Assembly (NCBI RefSeq): GCF_000423185.1
Contig: NZ_KE383986.1
Span: 234,570 to 298,569, forward strand
Reading direction: 5' to 3'
Source: Inquilinus limosus DSM 16000
Lineage (GTDB): Bacteria; Pseudomonadota; Alphaproteobacteria; DSM-16000; Inquilinaceae
DNA: 64,000 bases
The position numbers and the translations under genes are program-made. The notes under the pieces are model-generated. The model was given only the letters and a program-made list of their open reading frames with translations, had not been told where the DNA came from and ran no database searches. This document shows positions 1 through 11,955 of this stretch, in pieces. Each line of letters starts with the position of its first letter. Position 1 is the stretch's first letter.

Positions 1-686
1 TCAACAAGGACCGGATCATCCGCATCATCAACGGCCGGGCCAAGCCGGCGACGCAGCCGCTGCCGCCGTCGATGCCGGGCTACGCCGCCGACTACAAGGG
101 ATATCCCTATGATGTCGAGGGCGCCAAGAAGCTGATGGCCGAGGCCGGGCTGGCCGACGGCTTCACCACCGATCTCTATGTCGCCAACACCGACCCGCAG
201 CCGCGCATCGCCCAGGCGATCCAGCAGGACCTGGCCCAGATCGGCATCAAGGCCGAGATCAAGGCCCTGGCCCAGGCCAACGTCATCGCCGCCGGCGGCG
301 ACGAGAAGCAGTCGACCATGATCTGGTCCGGCGGCATGGCCTGGATCGCCGACTTCCCCGACCCGTCCAACTTCTACGGCCCGATCCTGGGCTGCGGCGG
401 CGCCGTGCCCGGCGGCTGGAACTGGTCCTGGTACTGCAACGAGGATCTCGACAAGCGCGCGGCCGAGGCGGATTCGATCGCCGACCCGGCCAAGGCGGCG
501 GAGCGCGAGGCCAAGTGGCGGGACATCTTCCTCGACATCATGAAGGACGCGCCCTGGGCCCCGGTGTTCAACGAGCAGCGCTACACCATCCGCTCCGAAC
601 GGATGGGCGGCGACGACGCCCTGTTCGTCGACCCGGTGCACATCCCGGTCAACTACGACAACGTGTATGTCAAAGATGTCCAGTAA
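1..686 (+). CDS. ABC transporter substrate-binding protein, peptide type (3' part only)
   Basis: The reading frame is already open at the left edge (codons from base 3) and ends with TAA at 684-686, so only the C-terminal part, about 227 residues, is visible. It contains the C-terminal pattern of family 5 (Dpp/Opp) periplasmic binding proteins: a Y.YDVEGAKKLMAEAGLADG segment, then IAQAIQQDLAQIGIK, and a terminal part in which aromatic residues are common. The protein would act in the periplasm to deliver a peptide or similar ligand to the transporter. The stop lies inside the start of the acetamidase gene (20-base overlap), and an ATPase gene follows, so this is the end of a transporter operon that begins outside the window. 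Confidence 0.85.
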   Translation, partial: NKDRIIRIINGRAKPATQPLPPSMPGYAADYKGYPYDVEGAKKLMAEAGLADGFTTDLYVANTDPQPRIAQAIQQDLAQIGIKAEIKALAQANVIAAGGDEKQSTMIWSGGMAWIADFPDPSNFYGPILGCGGAVPGGWNWSWYCNEDLDKRAAEADSIADPAKAAEREAKWRDIFLDIMKDAPWAPVFNEQRYTIRSERMGGDDALFVDPVHIPVNYDNVYVKDVQ

Positions 687-1622
687 GCCGCATCACCACC
701 ACACGATCCACGGCGCGCACCACCATTTCGGCTGGGACCGGTCGATTCCGCCGGCCGCCACGATCGCGCCGGGCACGACGCTGGAGTTCGACTGCCTGGA
801 CGCCTCGGGCGGCCAGCTCAGCGCCTCCAGCACGGTCGCCGATGTCGCGGCGCTCGATTTCGGCAAGGTCAACCCGGTGACCGGGCCGGTCTTCGTCGAC
901 GGGGCGCAGCCAGGCGACGCGCTGAAGATCACGCTCGACCACTACGCGCCGTCGGGCTTCGGCTGGACCGCCAACATCCCCGGCTTCGGCCTGCTGGCGG
1001 ACCAGTTCAAGGACCCGGCGCTGCATCTCTGGCGCTATGAGCCAGACACGTTGGCCCCCGCCCTGTTCTCGACCCTGGCGAAGGTGCCGCTGAAGCCCTT
1101 CGCCGGGACCATCGGGGTGGCCTTGGCCGAGCCCGGGCGGCATTCGGTGGTGCCGCCGCGGCGGGTCGGCGGCAATCTCGACATCCGGGACCTGGCGGCC
1201 GGGGCGACGCTGTACCTTCCGGTCGAGGTGGCGGGGGCGCTGTTCTCGATCGGCGACACCCACGCCGCCCAGGGCGACGGCGAGGTCTGCGGGACTGCCA
1301 TCGAAAGCCCGATGAAGGTGACACTGCGGCTCGATCTGGTGAAGGGCGCCAATCTGAAGATGCCGCGCTTCACCACGCCTGGCCCGGTGGCTCGGCATCT
1401 CGACGGCAAGGGCTACGAGGTGACCACGGGCGTCGGACCCGACCTGATGGAAGGAGCTCGCGTCGCCGTCTCGGAGATGATCGAGCTGCTGTGCCGTACC
1501 CGCAACATGGCCCCGGTCGACGCCTACATGCTGTGCTCGGTCTGCGGCGACCTCAGGATCAGCGAGATCGTCGATCAGCCGAACTGGGTGGTGTCGTTCT
1601 ACTTCCCGCGCATCGTCTTCGA

Positions 1623-1626
<4 letters not shown>
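667..1626 (+). CDS. Acetamidase/formamidase family protein
   Basis: A 319-residue protein of the acetamidase/formamidase family (Pfam FmdA_AmdA), which hydrolyses short amides to ammonia and the acid. The N-terminus is rich in histidine (HHHHTIHGAHHHFGW), followed by SIPPAATIAPGTTLEFDCLDASGGQL-type family sequence and a C-terminal cysteine-containing stretch (MLCSVCGDLRISEIVD) that is usual in the family. ATG at 667 overlaps the preceding binding-protein gene by 20 bases; a second ATG at 676 is also possible. The stop overlaps the following ATPase start (ATGA). Placement between transporter genes suggests that an imported amide or amidated compound is hydrolysed on entry, which is inference. 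The family call is secure; the substrate is not. Confidence 0.88.
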
Positions 1627-3404
<1,778 letters not shown>

Positions 3405-3424
3405 CCGCCGCCCCGCCTCCGGCT

Positions 3425-5014
3425 CTACTCCTTCTTCCCCCGCCAGAAGAAGTCGTTCTCCGTCCCCGGGCCCCAGACCAGGCCCTGGACATCCTTGCGC
3501 GCGGCGACCACCTCGACCTGCTGGAACATGAAGGCGTATGGCCCGGTCTCGCGCACCTTGCGCTGCAGATCCTCGTACATCGCCTTGCGCTTGGCGGTGT
3601 CGGTCTCCAGCACCGCGGCTTCGGTCTCGCGGGTCAGCTCCGGAATGTCCCACGCGTTGCGCCAGGCGGTGGTCTTCATCGGCGGGTTGTCGCCGTTGTC
3701 CACGTTGATGGCGAAGTTCTGGGCGTTGGTGTGCGGGTCCTGATAGTCCGGGCCCCAGCGGCCGATCGCCAGCTGGTGCTTGCGCGCCCGGACCTTGCTG
3801 GTGGTCTGCTTGTCGTCGGAAGCGATGATCTGGACCTCCACCCCGGCCTTGGCGAAGGTCGCCTGGATCGACTGCGCCATTTCGAGATAGGGCGACCCGT
3901 CCGATACATCGATTGTGATCTTGAAGCCGTCTGGATAACCGCCCTGCGCCAGAAGCTGCCTGGCCTTGTCGACATCGAGCTTGAACGGCTCGTCGTCGAC
4001 CGCGCCGAGGAAGCCCTTGGGCAGGAAGTTCTCATGCAGCACGGCCCGGCCCTTCATGAAGCTGTCGGCCATGCCCTGGTAATCGATCAGGTATTTCAGC
4101 GCCTGCCGCACCTCGACCTTCTTCAGCGGCTCGGTCTGGGTGTTCATCGACAGGTACCAGATCGTGCCGCGCGGCACCTCCTGCAGCGTCACGTCGGGGT
4201 TCGACCTCAGCGATTCGATCTGCTCTCCGGTCAGGCCGCGGGCGATGTCGACGTCGCCCTTCTGCAGCAGCAGCATCTGCGAGGTCGGGTCGAGCACATG
4301 GCGGAAGAAGATCCGCCGGAAGCCCGGCTTGCCCTGCCAGTAATCGTCGAACCGCTCGATCACGAGGCTCTCATTCGGCTTCCAGGTGACGAGCCTGTAG
4401 GGGCCGGAGCCGGCCGAGTGGGTGTTCAGCCAGTCATGGCCGAAATCGCCGCCCTTGGCGTTCGCCTCCACCGTCCTGGAGTCGACCACCGAGGCGACGG
4501 GCGCGCTGAGGCAGTTGAGCACGAAGCTCGGCGCATAGACCTGGTCGGTCTTGAACACCAGCGTGCGGGCATCCGGCGCCGTGACCATGCTGTCGACGTT
4601 CTCGGCGTTCAGGCCGAACTGGCCGATGATGAAGGCCGGCCCCAGGTTCAGCTTGATGGCGCGGCGGATCGAATAGGCCGCGTCCTCGGCGGTCAGCGGA
4701 TTGCCGGACTGGAACGTCACGCCGTCGCGGATCTTGAAGGTGAAGGTCTTGCCGTCGTCGGAGACGGACCAGCTCTCGGCGATACCGGGCCGGAAGTTCG
4801 CCGGGTCCTGGGCATTGTAATAGACCAGCCGGTCATAGACCTGGGCGAGGTATTCGGTGGAGGAGAACTCGAACACCTCGGCCGGGTCGAGCGTGATGAT
4901 GTCGTCGATCCGGTAGGCCTGGACCAGCGTGTCCCTCGGCGTCTCGGCCCGGGCCGGCAGCGCGGCGCAGCCGAGCAGGATCGCGGCGATGGCACCGCGG
5001 AGGATTGTTCTCAT
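3425..5014 (-). CDS. ABC transporter substrate-binding protein (family 5)
   Basis: A 529-residue exported binding protein. The open frame extends further, but ATG at 5014 gives a clean signal peptide (MRTILRGAIAAILLGCAALPARA) followed by mature sequence TPRDTLVQAYRIDDIITLDPAEVFEFSSTEYL. Family 5 landmarks are present: FTFKIRDGVTFQSGNPLTAEDAAYSI, and YRLVTWKPNESLVIERFDDYW. The start is preceded by a run of G (SD-like). It is convergent with the dual ATPase, only 20 bases between stops. The ligand cannot be predicted; the neighbouring peptide transporter could share it, or it may serve a permease elsewhere. Confidence 0.9.
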   Translation of the reverse strand: MRTILRGAIAAILLGCAALPARAETPRDTLVQAYRIDDIITLDPAEVFEFSSTEYLAQVYDRLVYYNAQDPANFRPGIAESWSVSDDGKTFTFKIRDGVTFQSGNPLTAEDAAYSIRRAIKLNLGPAFIIGQFGLNAENVDSMVTAPDARTLVFKTDQVYAPSFVLNCLSAPVASVVDSRTVEANAKGGDFGHDWLNTHSAGSGPYRLVTWKPNESLVIERFDDYWQGKPGFRRIFFRHVLDPTSQMLLLQKGDVDIARGLTGEQIESLRSNPDVTLQEVPRGTIWYLSMNTQTEPLKKVEVRQALKYLIDYQGMADSFMKGRAVLHENFLPKGFLGAVDDEPFKLDVDKARQLLAQGGYPDGFKITIDVSDGSPYLEMAQSIQATFAKAGVEVQIIASDDKQTTSKVRARKHQLAIGRWGPDYQDPHTNAQNFAINVDNGDNPPMKTTAWRNAWDIPELTRETEAAVLETDTAKRKAMYEDLQRKVRETGPYAFMFQQVEVVAARKDVQGLVWGPGTENDFFWRGKKE

Positions 5015-5106
5015 TGGACGCCCCCCCCTGTTTGACGTGCAAGGCGATGGTAGGCGCGCCTCATGGCGCCGACCAAGCGGATTCGCTGATAGTTTTGCGT
5101 ATCCGC

Positions 5107-7411
5107 CTATTTGAAGATCTTGCCGATCTCGATCGTTCGGGACGGCTGGTCCGGCACGGCGATCCGGGCCGACTGCGCCGGCAGCGCCGCGCCGTCTGGC
5201 AGCGCCCGCGGCTTCGCGTCGAAATTCACCGTTACCGTGGTGCCGTCGCCGAAGGTCGAGCGCTGCAGCAGCCGGTCGGGCGACAGCACCGCGAAATCGG
5301 TCATCGGCTGGTTGAAGGCCCGCTCGTGCAGCGGCCGGAACACCCGGTCGTAGGCGGCGATCACCGGCAGGTCGCGGTCCAGCACTGTCGTGTTCAGGTG
5401 GTAGAGCGGTGGCACGGCGTAGAGCAGTTGCAGCAGCGCCGTGGCCTCGCGCTGGCCGGAGAACTTCAGCGAGCCGTATTCCCAATGATGCGTGGTGACG
5501 ACGCTGTCGTGCAGCGCGATTTCATACAGCGGCAGCCGGAAGCGCGGATCGGCGACGAAGCGCGCCACCTCCGGCTTCAGCTTCACCGGGTTGAAGTAGA
5601 GCGACGGCGTCTCCGGCGGCCAGTAATTGCCGCGGTAATAGGGCGAGGCCTTGTCCTTCATCTCCGGCACCATCCAGGCGAAGGGCTGGGTGGTCATGCC
5701 GTGGGCGAAGGCGATATCGGGCGCGAACAAGGCCGAGCCGCCCTCGCTGCCGACCACCAGCCCCAGCGCGGCCGCGTCATCGAGCCGGCGGCGGCGGGCC
5801 TCGGCATCCTGGGCCTGGCTGGTCTCGCGCCCCGGGGTGTAGTCGTCATAGACCATGCCGGTGGCATCGACATCGAGGAACAGGCTGTTCAGCCCGGCCG
5901 CCTTCGCCACCGCCGCCATCCGCCGGCGGGCATAGGGTTCGACGGCCGCCGCGCTGACATAGACGCCGCGCCCGCCGAAGCCGGTGACCGGATTCCCGTC
6001 GCGGTCGCGATAGCCCGCCGCCGCCAGTTCGTCGCCCATCTGGGCGGTCGGCCAGGTGTCGGCCTGGGTGGTGGGATGGGCGCTGCCATAGCTGTCATAG
6101 GCGCCGACCAGCCAGCCCGCCGCCTTGGCGGCGGCGACGGCCTCCGGATGCAGGACAGCGTCGTCCCAAGTCTCGGTGCCGAGCCAGAGTCGGGTCAGCC
6201 CGGCCTTCCGCAGCGCCGCCACGGTATCGGCCGACATTCCGCCGCCCCAGCGCTCCGGCGGCGCCAGAAGCGAACCGAAGCCGTCGACCAGCGCCGCCCT
6301 GGCCGGGCCGGCGGCCCAGGCCGCCTCGCCCGTCGGGTCGTGCCTGCCCGGCAGCGGCGCGACCGGCACGATCGGCACGGCCTTTGCCAAGCCGGCATTG
6401 ATCGCCCGGATCAGCGCCGACCGCCGATAGGCGGCGACAAAGCCGTTCTCGCCCGCGGCTTCCTTGAACGCGTCCTCGAACTCCTTCCTCGTCCCGGCGT
6501 CGAAGACCTGCCACAGCTTGCCGGCGACATCCCCGGGATCGGACAGCTTCGCCTGGAACTGGCGGACGAAGGCCCGCCATTGCAGGACATCTCCGGTCTT
6601 CAGAAGCCCCGTGGACCAGAGATAGATGTGCGCGGCGCCGGCCAGCTTCGCCGTCTCCGGGTTCGCCTTCACCTTGTCGGTCATCGGCACGAACCGCCCG
6701 GTCGCCTGCAACCAGGCGCGATAGGCTTTCGCCCCGGCCAGCGGATCGGCCGGACCGGGCAGGATGCGGACGATATAGGGCGCGCCGGGCGCCAATCGCG
6801 TGAATTTGGGTCAGATCCAGCCGCGGCCGGCCCGCCGCCTCGGTGACGGCGAAGCCGGTGTTGAACGGCGTCTCGACCAGCCAGGTGATCGAGCCGCCGG
6901 GCCGCAGCTCGGTCCAGAACGGCATCGAGAGCTGTTCGCTCAGCTCGCCGTCCTCGTAGCGCCGAGTCAGCCAGCCGAGCCAAGCCGGATCGTCCGCCGG
7001 GACGTAGCGGCCCTCGCCGAAGGGCATGGCATAGGCGGTGATCGCTGCCGGATCGGCGGTCTTCGGCCAGGCCAGGGTGGCAGGCCGGTCGGAGCGGATC
7101 GACAGGCGCAGCACCCCGTCCGCGATCGCGGCCTCGATCGAGAAGCCATTGCTGCCGGAGCTCACATGCCAGGCACGGCCGGTCCGGTCAGTCACCGCTC
7201 CGGAGTCGAAGGCCGGCGCCGCCAGCGCCTGTTCCGCCCCCGCCGCCGTGCGTAAGGATACGGCCAAGGTCGCGGGATCGACCGCGAATATCCCTGCCGG
7301 CGCCGGTAGCAAGACCGGATTGGCCGCCCAGGCCTGGCCGGCCGGAAGAAGAGCAGCCAGCCAGAGAGCCGCGGCGACACATGGCCCTTTCCAACCGATC
7401 CGGATCGCCAT
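5107..7411 (-). pseudogene. Secreted glycoside hydrolase, broken by a one-base frameshift
   Basis: Two minus-strand frames together encode one protein of about 770 residues. The upstream frame starts at ATG 7411 (GAGGGG ahead of it) with a signal peptide (MAIRIGWKGPCVAAALWLAA) and a beta-rich domain ending LDLTQ. The downstream frame continues FTRLAPGAPYIVRILPGP through a likely TIM-barrel part with SLFLDVDATGM and VTTHHWEYGSLKF, and ends at 5107. Removing one T from the TTT at 6805-6807 (plus strand) joins them exactly as LDLTQ-FTRLAPG. The second half resembles GH101/GH129-type or DUF5696-type enzymes, but the family call is tentative. It could be a real mutation or a sequencing error; no other stop or shift was seen. 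Confidence 0.7.
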
Positions 7412-7489
7412 GCCGCCCCTCATGAGACTCATCGACGGCCTGCGGATACCACCCGGATACGCCGGCGGCATCCAACCGGATGTCGCGGT

Positions 7490-8374
7490 CTATTCGTTCT
7501 CCAGCGACGCCCGGGCCGCCTGCAGCTTGTCCTTCAGGTCCGGCGCGACCTTCGGATAGGCGAGGTCCAGCCCCTCCATCGCACCGACGATGGCCGCGGC
7601 CACGGCCAGGCGGGTGAACCATTTGCTGTCGGCCGGGACCACATGCCAGGGCGCATGCGGAGTGGCGGTCGCCCGGATCATCTCGTCATAGGCCTTCATG
7701 TAGTCGGGCCAGAGCTGGCGTTCCGCCACGTCGGCGGGCTGGAACTTCCAGTGCTTCTCCGGCTCGTCCAGCCGCGCCAGGAAGCGCTTCTTCTGCTCCT
7801 CCTGCGAGACGTTGAGGAAGAACTTCAGGATCAGGGTGCCGTTGCGGGCCAGATACCGCTCGAAGGCGTTGATGTCCTCGAACCGCTCCTTCCAGATCTT
7901 CTTGGTCACCAGCCTCGGCGGCAGCCGCTGCCTGGCCAGGATGTCCGGATGCACCCGGACCACCAGCACCTCCTCGTAATAGGAGCGGTTGAAGATGCCG
8001 ATCCGCCCCCGCTCCGGCAGGTGCCGGGTGGTGCGCCACATGAAGTCATGGTCCAGATCCTCCGCCGAAGGCTGCTTGAAGGCGGTGACCTGGCAGCCCT
8101 GCGGGTTGATCCCGGACATGACGTGCTTGATGGTGCTGTCCTTGCCGGCCGCGTCCATGGCCTGGAAGATCAGCAGCACCGACCAGTGGTCCTGGGCGTA
8201 GAGCATGTCCTGCATCTCCGCCAGCCGGGCGACGCTCTCGGCCAGCGCCTCCTGCGCCGCCACCTTGTCGTCCTTGTCGAGCCAGGCGGTGTCCGCCGGA
8301 TCCCAGTCCTTCAGGCGGAAGCCGTCACCATCCTCGATCCGGTAGCGCTTCGCCAGCTTGCCCAGCTTGACCAT
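7490..8374 (-). CDS. ppk2: Polyphosphate kinase 2 family protein
   Basis: A 294-residue single-domain PPK2, which transfers phosphate between polyphosphate and nucleotides. Walker A-like AMDAAGKDSTIKHVMSG, then GCQVTAFKQPS, the FMWRTTRHLPERGRIGIFNRSYYEE segment and the lid part WKERFEDINAFERYL are all present, matching the length and order of the family. ATG at 8374 is preceded by a GGAGAGGGAAGG stretch. It is not obviously in an operon: the broken glycoside hydrolase lies downstream on the same strand. Subclass (ADP or AMP/GDP preference) cannot be decided by eye. Confidence 0.92.
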   Translation of the reverse strand: MVKLGKLAKRYRIEDGDGFRLKDWDPADTAWLDKDDKVAAQEALAESVARLAEMQDMLYAQDHWSVLLIFQAMDAAGKDSTIKHVMSGINPQGCQVTAFKQPSAEDLDHDFMWRTTRHLPERGRIGIFNRSYYEEVLVVRVHPDILARQRLPPRLVTKKIWKERFEDINAFERYLARNGTLILKFFLNVSQEEQKKRFLARLDEPEKHWKFQPADVAERQLWPDYMKAYDEMIRATATPHAPWHVVPADSKWFTRLAVAAAIVGAMEGLDLAYPKVAPDLKDKLQAARASLENE

Positions 8375-8495
8375 TCCTTCCCTCTCCGATCGGACCCCCG
8401 GCGCGCCGGACAGCGCGCTCCGGCATGATCGATGCAGGAATTTCGTCGGTCTGGCAAATCGGAGATGATGACCGGCTTTCCGGATCGAGGATCGA

Positions 8496-9104
8496 ATGGC
8501 CCAGCACCTCTATTTCATCACCCACCCCGATGTGGTGATCGATCCGGCGGTGCCGGTGCCGGAGTGGCCGCTGTCGGAGCGCGGCCGGGCCCGCATGCGG
8601 GCGGTGCTGGACCGGCCCTGGGTGCCCCGGCTGCACAGCGTGTTCTGCAGCACCGAGCGCAAGGCCAGGGACGGCGCGGCCATCCTCGCTGAAGCCCTTC
8701 GCCTGCCTGTCACCGAACTTGAAGAACTCGGCGAAAATGATCGTTCTTCAACCGGTTATCTGCCGAAGTTCGAGTTCGAAGCCATGGCCGACGCATTCTT
8801 CGCCCGGCCGCAGGAGAGCGTGCGCGGCTGGGAGCGCGCGGCCGACGCCCAGCGCCGCATCGTCGCCGCCGTCGACGAGGTCTTGCGCCGGGCTCCGGCG
8901 GATGGCGATGTCGGCATCGTCTCGCATGGCGGCGTCGGGGCGCTGCTGCTGTGCCATCTGCAGGGGCGGCCGATCAGCCGCGAGGCCGACCAGCCCGCCG
9001 GCCAAGGCGGCCACTACTTCGCCTTCGCCGCGATCGGGCGCAGGCTGCTGCACGGGTGGCGGAGCATCGACGCCGTTGCGCCGGATACCTCCCCGGTGCG
9101 ATGA
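8496..9104 (+). CDS. Histidine phosphatase family protein (RHG motif reads THP)
   Basis: A 202-residue phosphoglycerate mutase-like protein. The N-terminus MAQHLYFITHPDVVID aligns with the catalytic RHG motif but reads THP, keeping the phosphate-accepting histidine and losing the arginine. Later landmarks are WPLSERGRARM, FCSTERKARDGAAILAE and the second histidine in GIVSHGGVGALL. The E/GENDR stretch near the middle is also typical. It is followed with a 7-base gap by the pseudouridine synthase gene, so the two are probably co-transcribed. The loss of the arginine could change activity; the substrate is unknown. Confidence 0.85.
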   Translation: MAQHLYFITHPDVVIDPAVPVPEWPLSERGRARMRAVLDRPWVPRLHSVFCSTERKARDGAAILAEALRLPVTELEELGENDRSSTGYLPKFEFEAMADAFFARPQESVRGWERAADAQRRIVAAVDEVLRRAPADGDVGIVSHGGVGALLLCHLQGRPISREADQPAGQGGHYFAFAAIGRRLLHGWRSIDAVAPDTSPVR

Positions 9105-9111
9105 CGCCGGC

Positions 9112-9825
9112 ATGATCGCCGCCCCGACCCCAGCCTTGACCGACGCCGAGATCCTGGCCCGCCTGCTGTACCGCGACGGGCTGATGCTGATCCTCGACAA
9201 GCCGGCCGGGCTGCCGGTGCATGCCGGGCCGAAGGGCGGGCCGGTGCTGGACCGGCATCTCGACGCGCTGCGCTTCGGACTGCCGCACCCGCCCGCCCTC
9301 GCCCATCGCCTGGACAAGGACACCAGCGGCTGCCTGGTGCTGGGCCGGCACCGCAAGGCCACGGCGACGCTGGGTCAGCTCTTCGCCTCCGGCAAGGTCG
9401 CGAAGACCTACTGGGCGGTGGTCGAAGGCGGGCCGGCCGCGGATGAGGGCCGCATCGACCTGCCGCTGGCCAGGCGGTCGGCAGAGCGCGGCTGGTGGAT
9501 GAAGATCGACCCTTCGGGCCAGCCGGCCGAGACCGAGTTCCGCGTGCTGGGCCGCGCCGGCGGCCTGACCTGGCTGGAGCTGCGGCCGCTGACCGGACGC
9601 ACCCATCAGCTGCGGCTGCACTGCTCCGCCTCCGGCTTCCCGATCCTGGGCGACGCGATCTACGGCACCGCCGGCCGCGGCGCGGACGCCCCGCCGCTGC
9701 ATCTGCACGCCCGCGGCGTGTCGGTGCCGCTGTATCCGAAGAAGCCGCCGGTCACGGCCGAGGCGCCGCCGCCGCCCCATCTCGCCGAGACGCTGCGGCG
9801 ATTCGAGGCCGCTCCGGCCGGCTGA
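9112..9825 (+). CDS. RluA-family RNA pseudouridine synthase
   Basis: A 237-residue pseudouridine synthase of the RluA/RluC/RluD family without an S4 domain. It has LLYRDGLMLILDKPAGLPVH at the start, the catalytic aspartate in HRLDKDTSGCLVLGR, and the RTHQLRLHCSASGFPILGD motif near the end. The open frame continues upstream, but ATG at 9112 fits the family N-terminus. It would isomerise uridines in rRNA or tRNA. Which position cannot be predicted: the short length is more like RluA or TruC-type enzymes than RluD. Confidence 0.9.
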   Translation: MIAAPTPALTDAEILARLLYRDGLMLILDKPAGLPVHAGPKGGPVLDRHLDALRFGLPHPPALAHRLDKDTSGCLVLGRHRKATATLGQLFASGKVAKTYWAVVEGGPAADEGRIDLPLARRSAERGWWMKIDPSGQPAETEFRVLGRAGGLTWLELRPLTGRTHQLRLHCSASGFPILGDAIYGTAGRGADAPPLHLHARGVSVPLYPKKPPVTAEAPPPPHLAETLRRFEAAPAG

Positions 9826-10076
9826 CCGACAACGGTTGCGGCCGACATATTCGATCGGACTCCGAGTCGCCCGGCTTTCCGTCTCGCTTGCCGACGTCCG
9901 GCCGGATCCGGAACCGGGGCCGGCATGGCGGTCCGACCGATCGGGAGAGCGGCGAAAGCTTTGCAAACCGGCCGGGACAGAAGGGAACGCGACACAACAA
10001 ATGGCGGCCTCGCGCCCTGGGAACCACAACCTGTTGCATATCCGGATCGAACCGGGTTCAATGGTCGAGAACCCCC

Positions 10077-10832
10077 GTGTTGACGGCCGGATCGCGCCCG
10101 GCTACGCCCCTGACCGTGACAACAGCAGCCCGCACCCGCCCCGCCATCCGCTTCCGTGGTCGCTCCTTCATGGCGCTCGTCCTGGCGCCGGAACCGCCGA
10201 TCACAGACTGGCTCACCGAACTCGACGCCCAGATCCAGCGCTCGCCTGCGTTCTTCCAGGGCCGCCCCGTGGTGGTCGACCTGTCGGCCCTGCCGATGCG
10301 CAAACAGGACCTCACCGCCCTGATCGAGGACCTGCAGCAGCGCGATATCCGCCTGATCGGGATCGAAGGCGCCGACCCGTCCTGGCTCGGCTCCGAGGCC
10401 TGGGGCCTGCCGCCGATGATGACCGGCAGCCGCCCCGCCGGGATGATCGAGGTGCCGGACGGCGCCCAGGCCGCGGCGGCGCCTGCGGCCGAACCGCGGC
10501 CCGCCGCCTCGCTGCTGCTGGACCGGCCGGTGCGTTCCGGCCAGTCGGTGATCTTCCCCGAGGGCGACGTCACGGTCGTGGGGTCGGTCGCCTCGGGGGC
10601 CGAGATCATCGCGGGGGGGTCGATCCACGTCTATGGCACGCTGCGCGGCCGTGCGATCGCCGGCTCCACCGGCAACGGGCGGGCCCGGATCTTCTGCCGC
10701 AAGCTCGAGGCCGAGCTGCTGGCGATCGACGGTCTCTACAAGACCGCGGACGATATGGAGCCGAAGCTGCGCGGCAGGGCGGTGCAGGTTTGGCTCGACG
10801 GCGACGCCATGGTTCTGGCAGCCCTGGACTGA
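10077..10832 (+). CDS. minC: Septum site-determining protein MinC
   Basis: MinC inhibits FtsZ ring assembly away from midcell and is placed by MinD and MinE. The conserved N-terminal strand IRFRGRSFMALVL lies upstream of the first ATG (10170), so that ATG would truncate the N-domain. GTG at 10077 (or TTG 10080, GTG 10116) must be used; 10077 gives 251 residues. The C-terminal beta-helix domain is clear: GQSVIFPEGDVTVVGSVASG, EIIAGGSIHVYGTLRGRA and ARIFCRKLEAELLAIDGLY. minD follows after 23 bases and minE after that. The exact start is inferred from homology, not from a strong ribosome-binding site. Confidence 0.9.
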   Translation: MLTAGSRPATPLTVTTAARTRPAIRFRGRSFMALVLAPEPPITDWLTELDAQIQRSPAFFQGRPVVVDLSALPMRKQDLTALIEDLQQRDIRLIGIEGADPSWLGSEAWGLPPMMTGSRPAGMIEVPDGAQAAAAPAAEPRPAASLLLDRPVRSGQSVIFPEGDVTVVGSVASGAEIIAGGSIHVYGTLRGRAIAGSTGNGRARIFCRKLEAELLAIDGLYKTADDMEPKLRGRAVQVWLDGDAMVLAALD

Positions 10833-10855
10833 GGCATTAGAGGAGAGGAGCGAAT

Positions 10856-11671
10856 ATGGCCAAGGTCTTGGTCGTGACATCCGGAAAAGGCGGGGTCGGC
10901 AAGACGACCTCCACCGCGGCGCTGGGCGCGGCCTTGGCCCAGACCGGGCAGAACGTCGTCGTCGTCGACTTCGACGTCGGCCTGCGCAACCTCGACCTGG
11001 TGATGGGGTCGGAGCGGCGGGTCGTGTTCGACCTGATCAATGTCGTCCAGGGTGACGCCAAGCTGCCGCAGGCACTGATCCGCGACAAGCGGATCGACAC
11101 CCTGTCGCTGCTGGCCGCATCGCAGACCCGTGACAAGGACGCCCTGACCATGGAGGGCGTGTCGCGCGTCATCGGCGAGCTGAAGGAGAAGTTCGACTGG
11201 GTGATCTGCGACAGCCCGGCCGGGATCGAGAAGGGTGCGGTTCTGGCGATGCGCCATGCCGACGCCGCCGTGGTGGTGACCAACCCCGAGGTCTCCTCGG
11301 TCCGTGACTCCGACCGCATCATCGGCCTGCTCGATTCCAAGACCGAGCGCGCGGAAAGGGGCGAGCGCGTCGAGAAGCACCTGCTGCTGACCCGCTACGA
11401 CCAGGGCCGGGCCGAGCGCGGCGAGATGCTGAAGACCGAGGACGTGCTGGAGATCCTGTCGATCCCGCTGCTCGGCATCATTCCGGAGAGCGAGGAGGTG
11501 CTGCGGGCCTCGAACATGGGCGCGCCGGTCACGCTCAATGCCCCGACCAGCGCCCCGGCCCGGGCCTATTTCGACGCCGTGAAGCGCCTGAAGGGCGAGA
11601 CGGTCGAGATGTCGGTGCCCAGCGACCGGAAGGGCATCTTCGCCAAGCTGTTCGGCCGGAGGGTTGCATGA
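10856..11671 (+). CDS. minD: Septum site-determining protein MinD
   Basis: A 271-residue ParA/MinD ATPase that binds the membrane and recruits MinC, and is released by MinE. The deviant Walker A motif KGGVGKTT lies at residues 11-18, with [17 protein letters not shown] and [16 protein letters not shown] following. A strong site (AGGAGAGGAG) precedes the ATG. The C-terminus [12 protein letters not shown] is the expected amphipathic membrane-targeting helix. Its stop overlaps the minE start (ATGA), so MinD and MinE are translationally coupled. Confidence 0.97.
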   Translation: MAKVLVVTSGKGGVGKTTSTAALGAALAQTGQNVVVVDFDVGLRNLDLVMGSERRVVFDLINVVQGDAKLPQALIRDKRIDTLSLLAASQTRDKDALTMEGVSRVIGELKEKFDWVICDSPAGIEKGAVLAMRHADAAVVVTNPEVSSVRDSDRIIGLLDSKTERAERGERVEKHLLLTRYDQGRAERGEMLKTEDVLEILSIPLLGIIPESEEVLRASNMGAPVTLNAPTSAPARAYFDAVKRLKGETVEMSVPSDRKGIFAKLFGRRVA

Positions 11672-11946
11672 GCCTGTTCAGCTTCTTCACCAAGCGCAAC
11701 TCCGCCCCGGTGGCGCGGGAGCGGCTGCAGATCCTGCTGGCGCATGAACGGTCGGTGATCGGCGGGCGGTCCGATCTGATGGCGGTCCTGCAGGAGGAGA
11801 TCCTGGCGGTGATCGCCAAGCACATCGCGGTCGACCGCGAGAAGGTCCAGGTCAAGCTCGACCGCGGCGACTCGGTGTCGACGCTCGAGGTCGACATCGA
11901 GATCCCGACCCCGTCGGGCCCTGCCCGGATCGCGGCCCGCGGCTGA
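11668..11946 (+). CDS. minE: Cell division topological specificity factor MinE
   Basis: A 92-residue MinE: N-terminal amphipathic [29 protein letters not shown] (MinD-activating segment) followed by the dimerisation domain with [29 protein letters not shown]. It starts in an ATGA overlap with minD. A GTCTCACC/GGTGAGAC inverted repeat at 11956-11996 just downstream may end the operon. The short Pro-rich tail is unremarkable. Confidence 0.97.
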   Translation: MSLFSFFTKRNSAPVARERLQILLAHERSVIGGRSDLMAVLQEEILAVIAKHIAVDREKVQVKLDRGDSVSTLEVDIEIPTPSGPARIAARG

Positions 11947-11955
11947 GCGAAGCCG

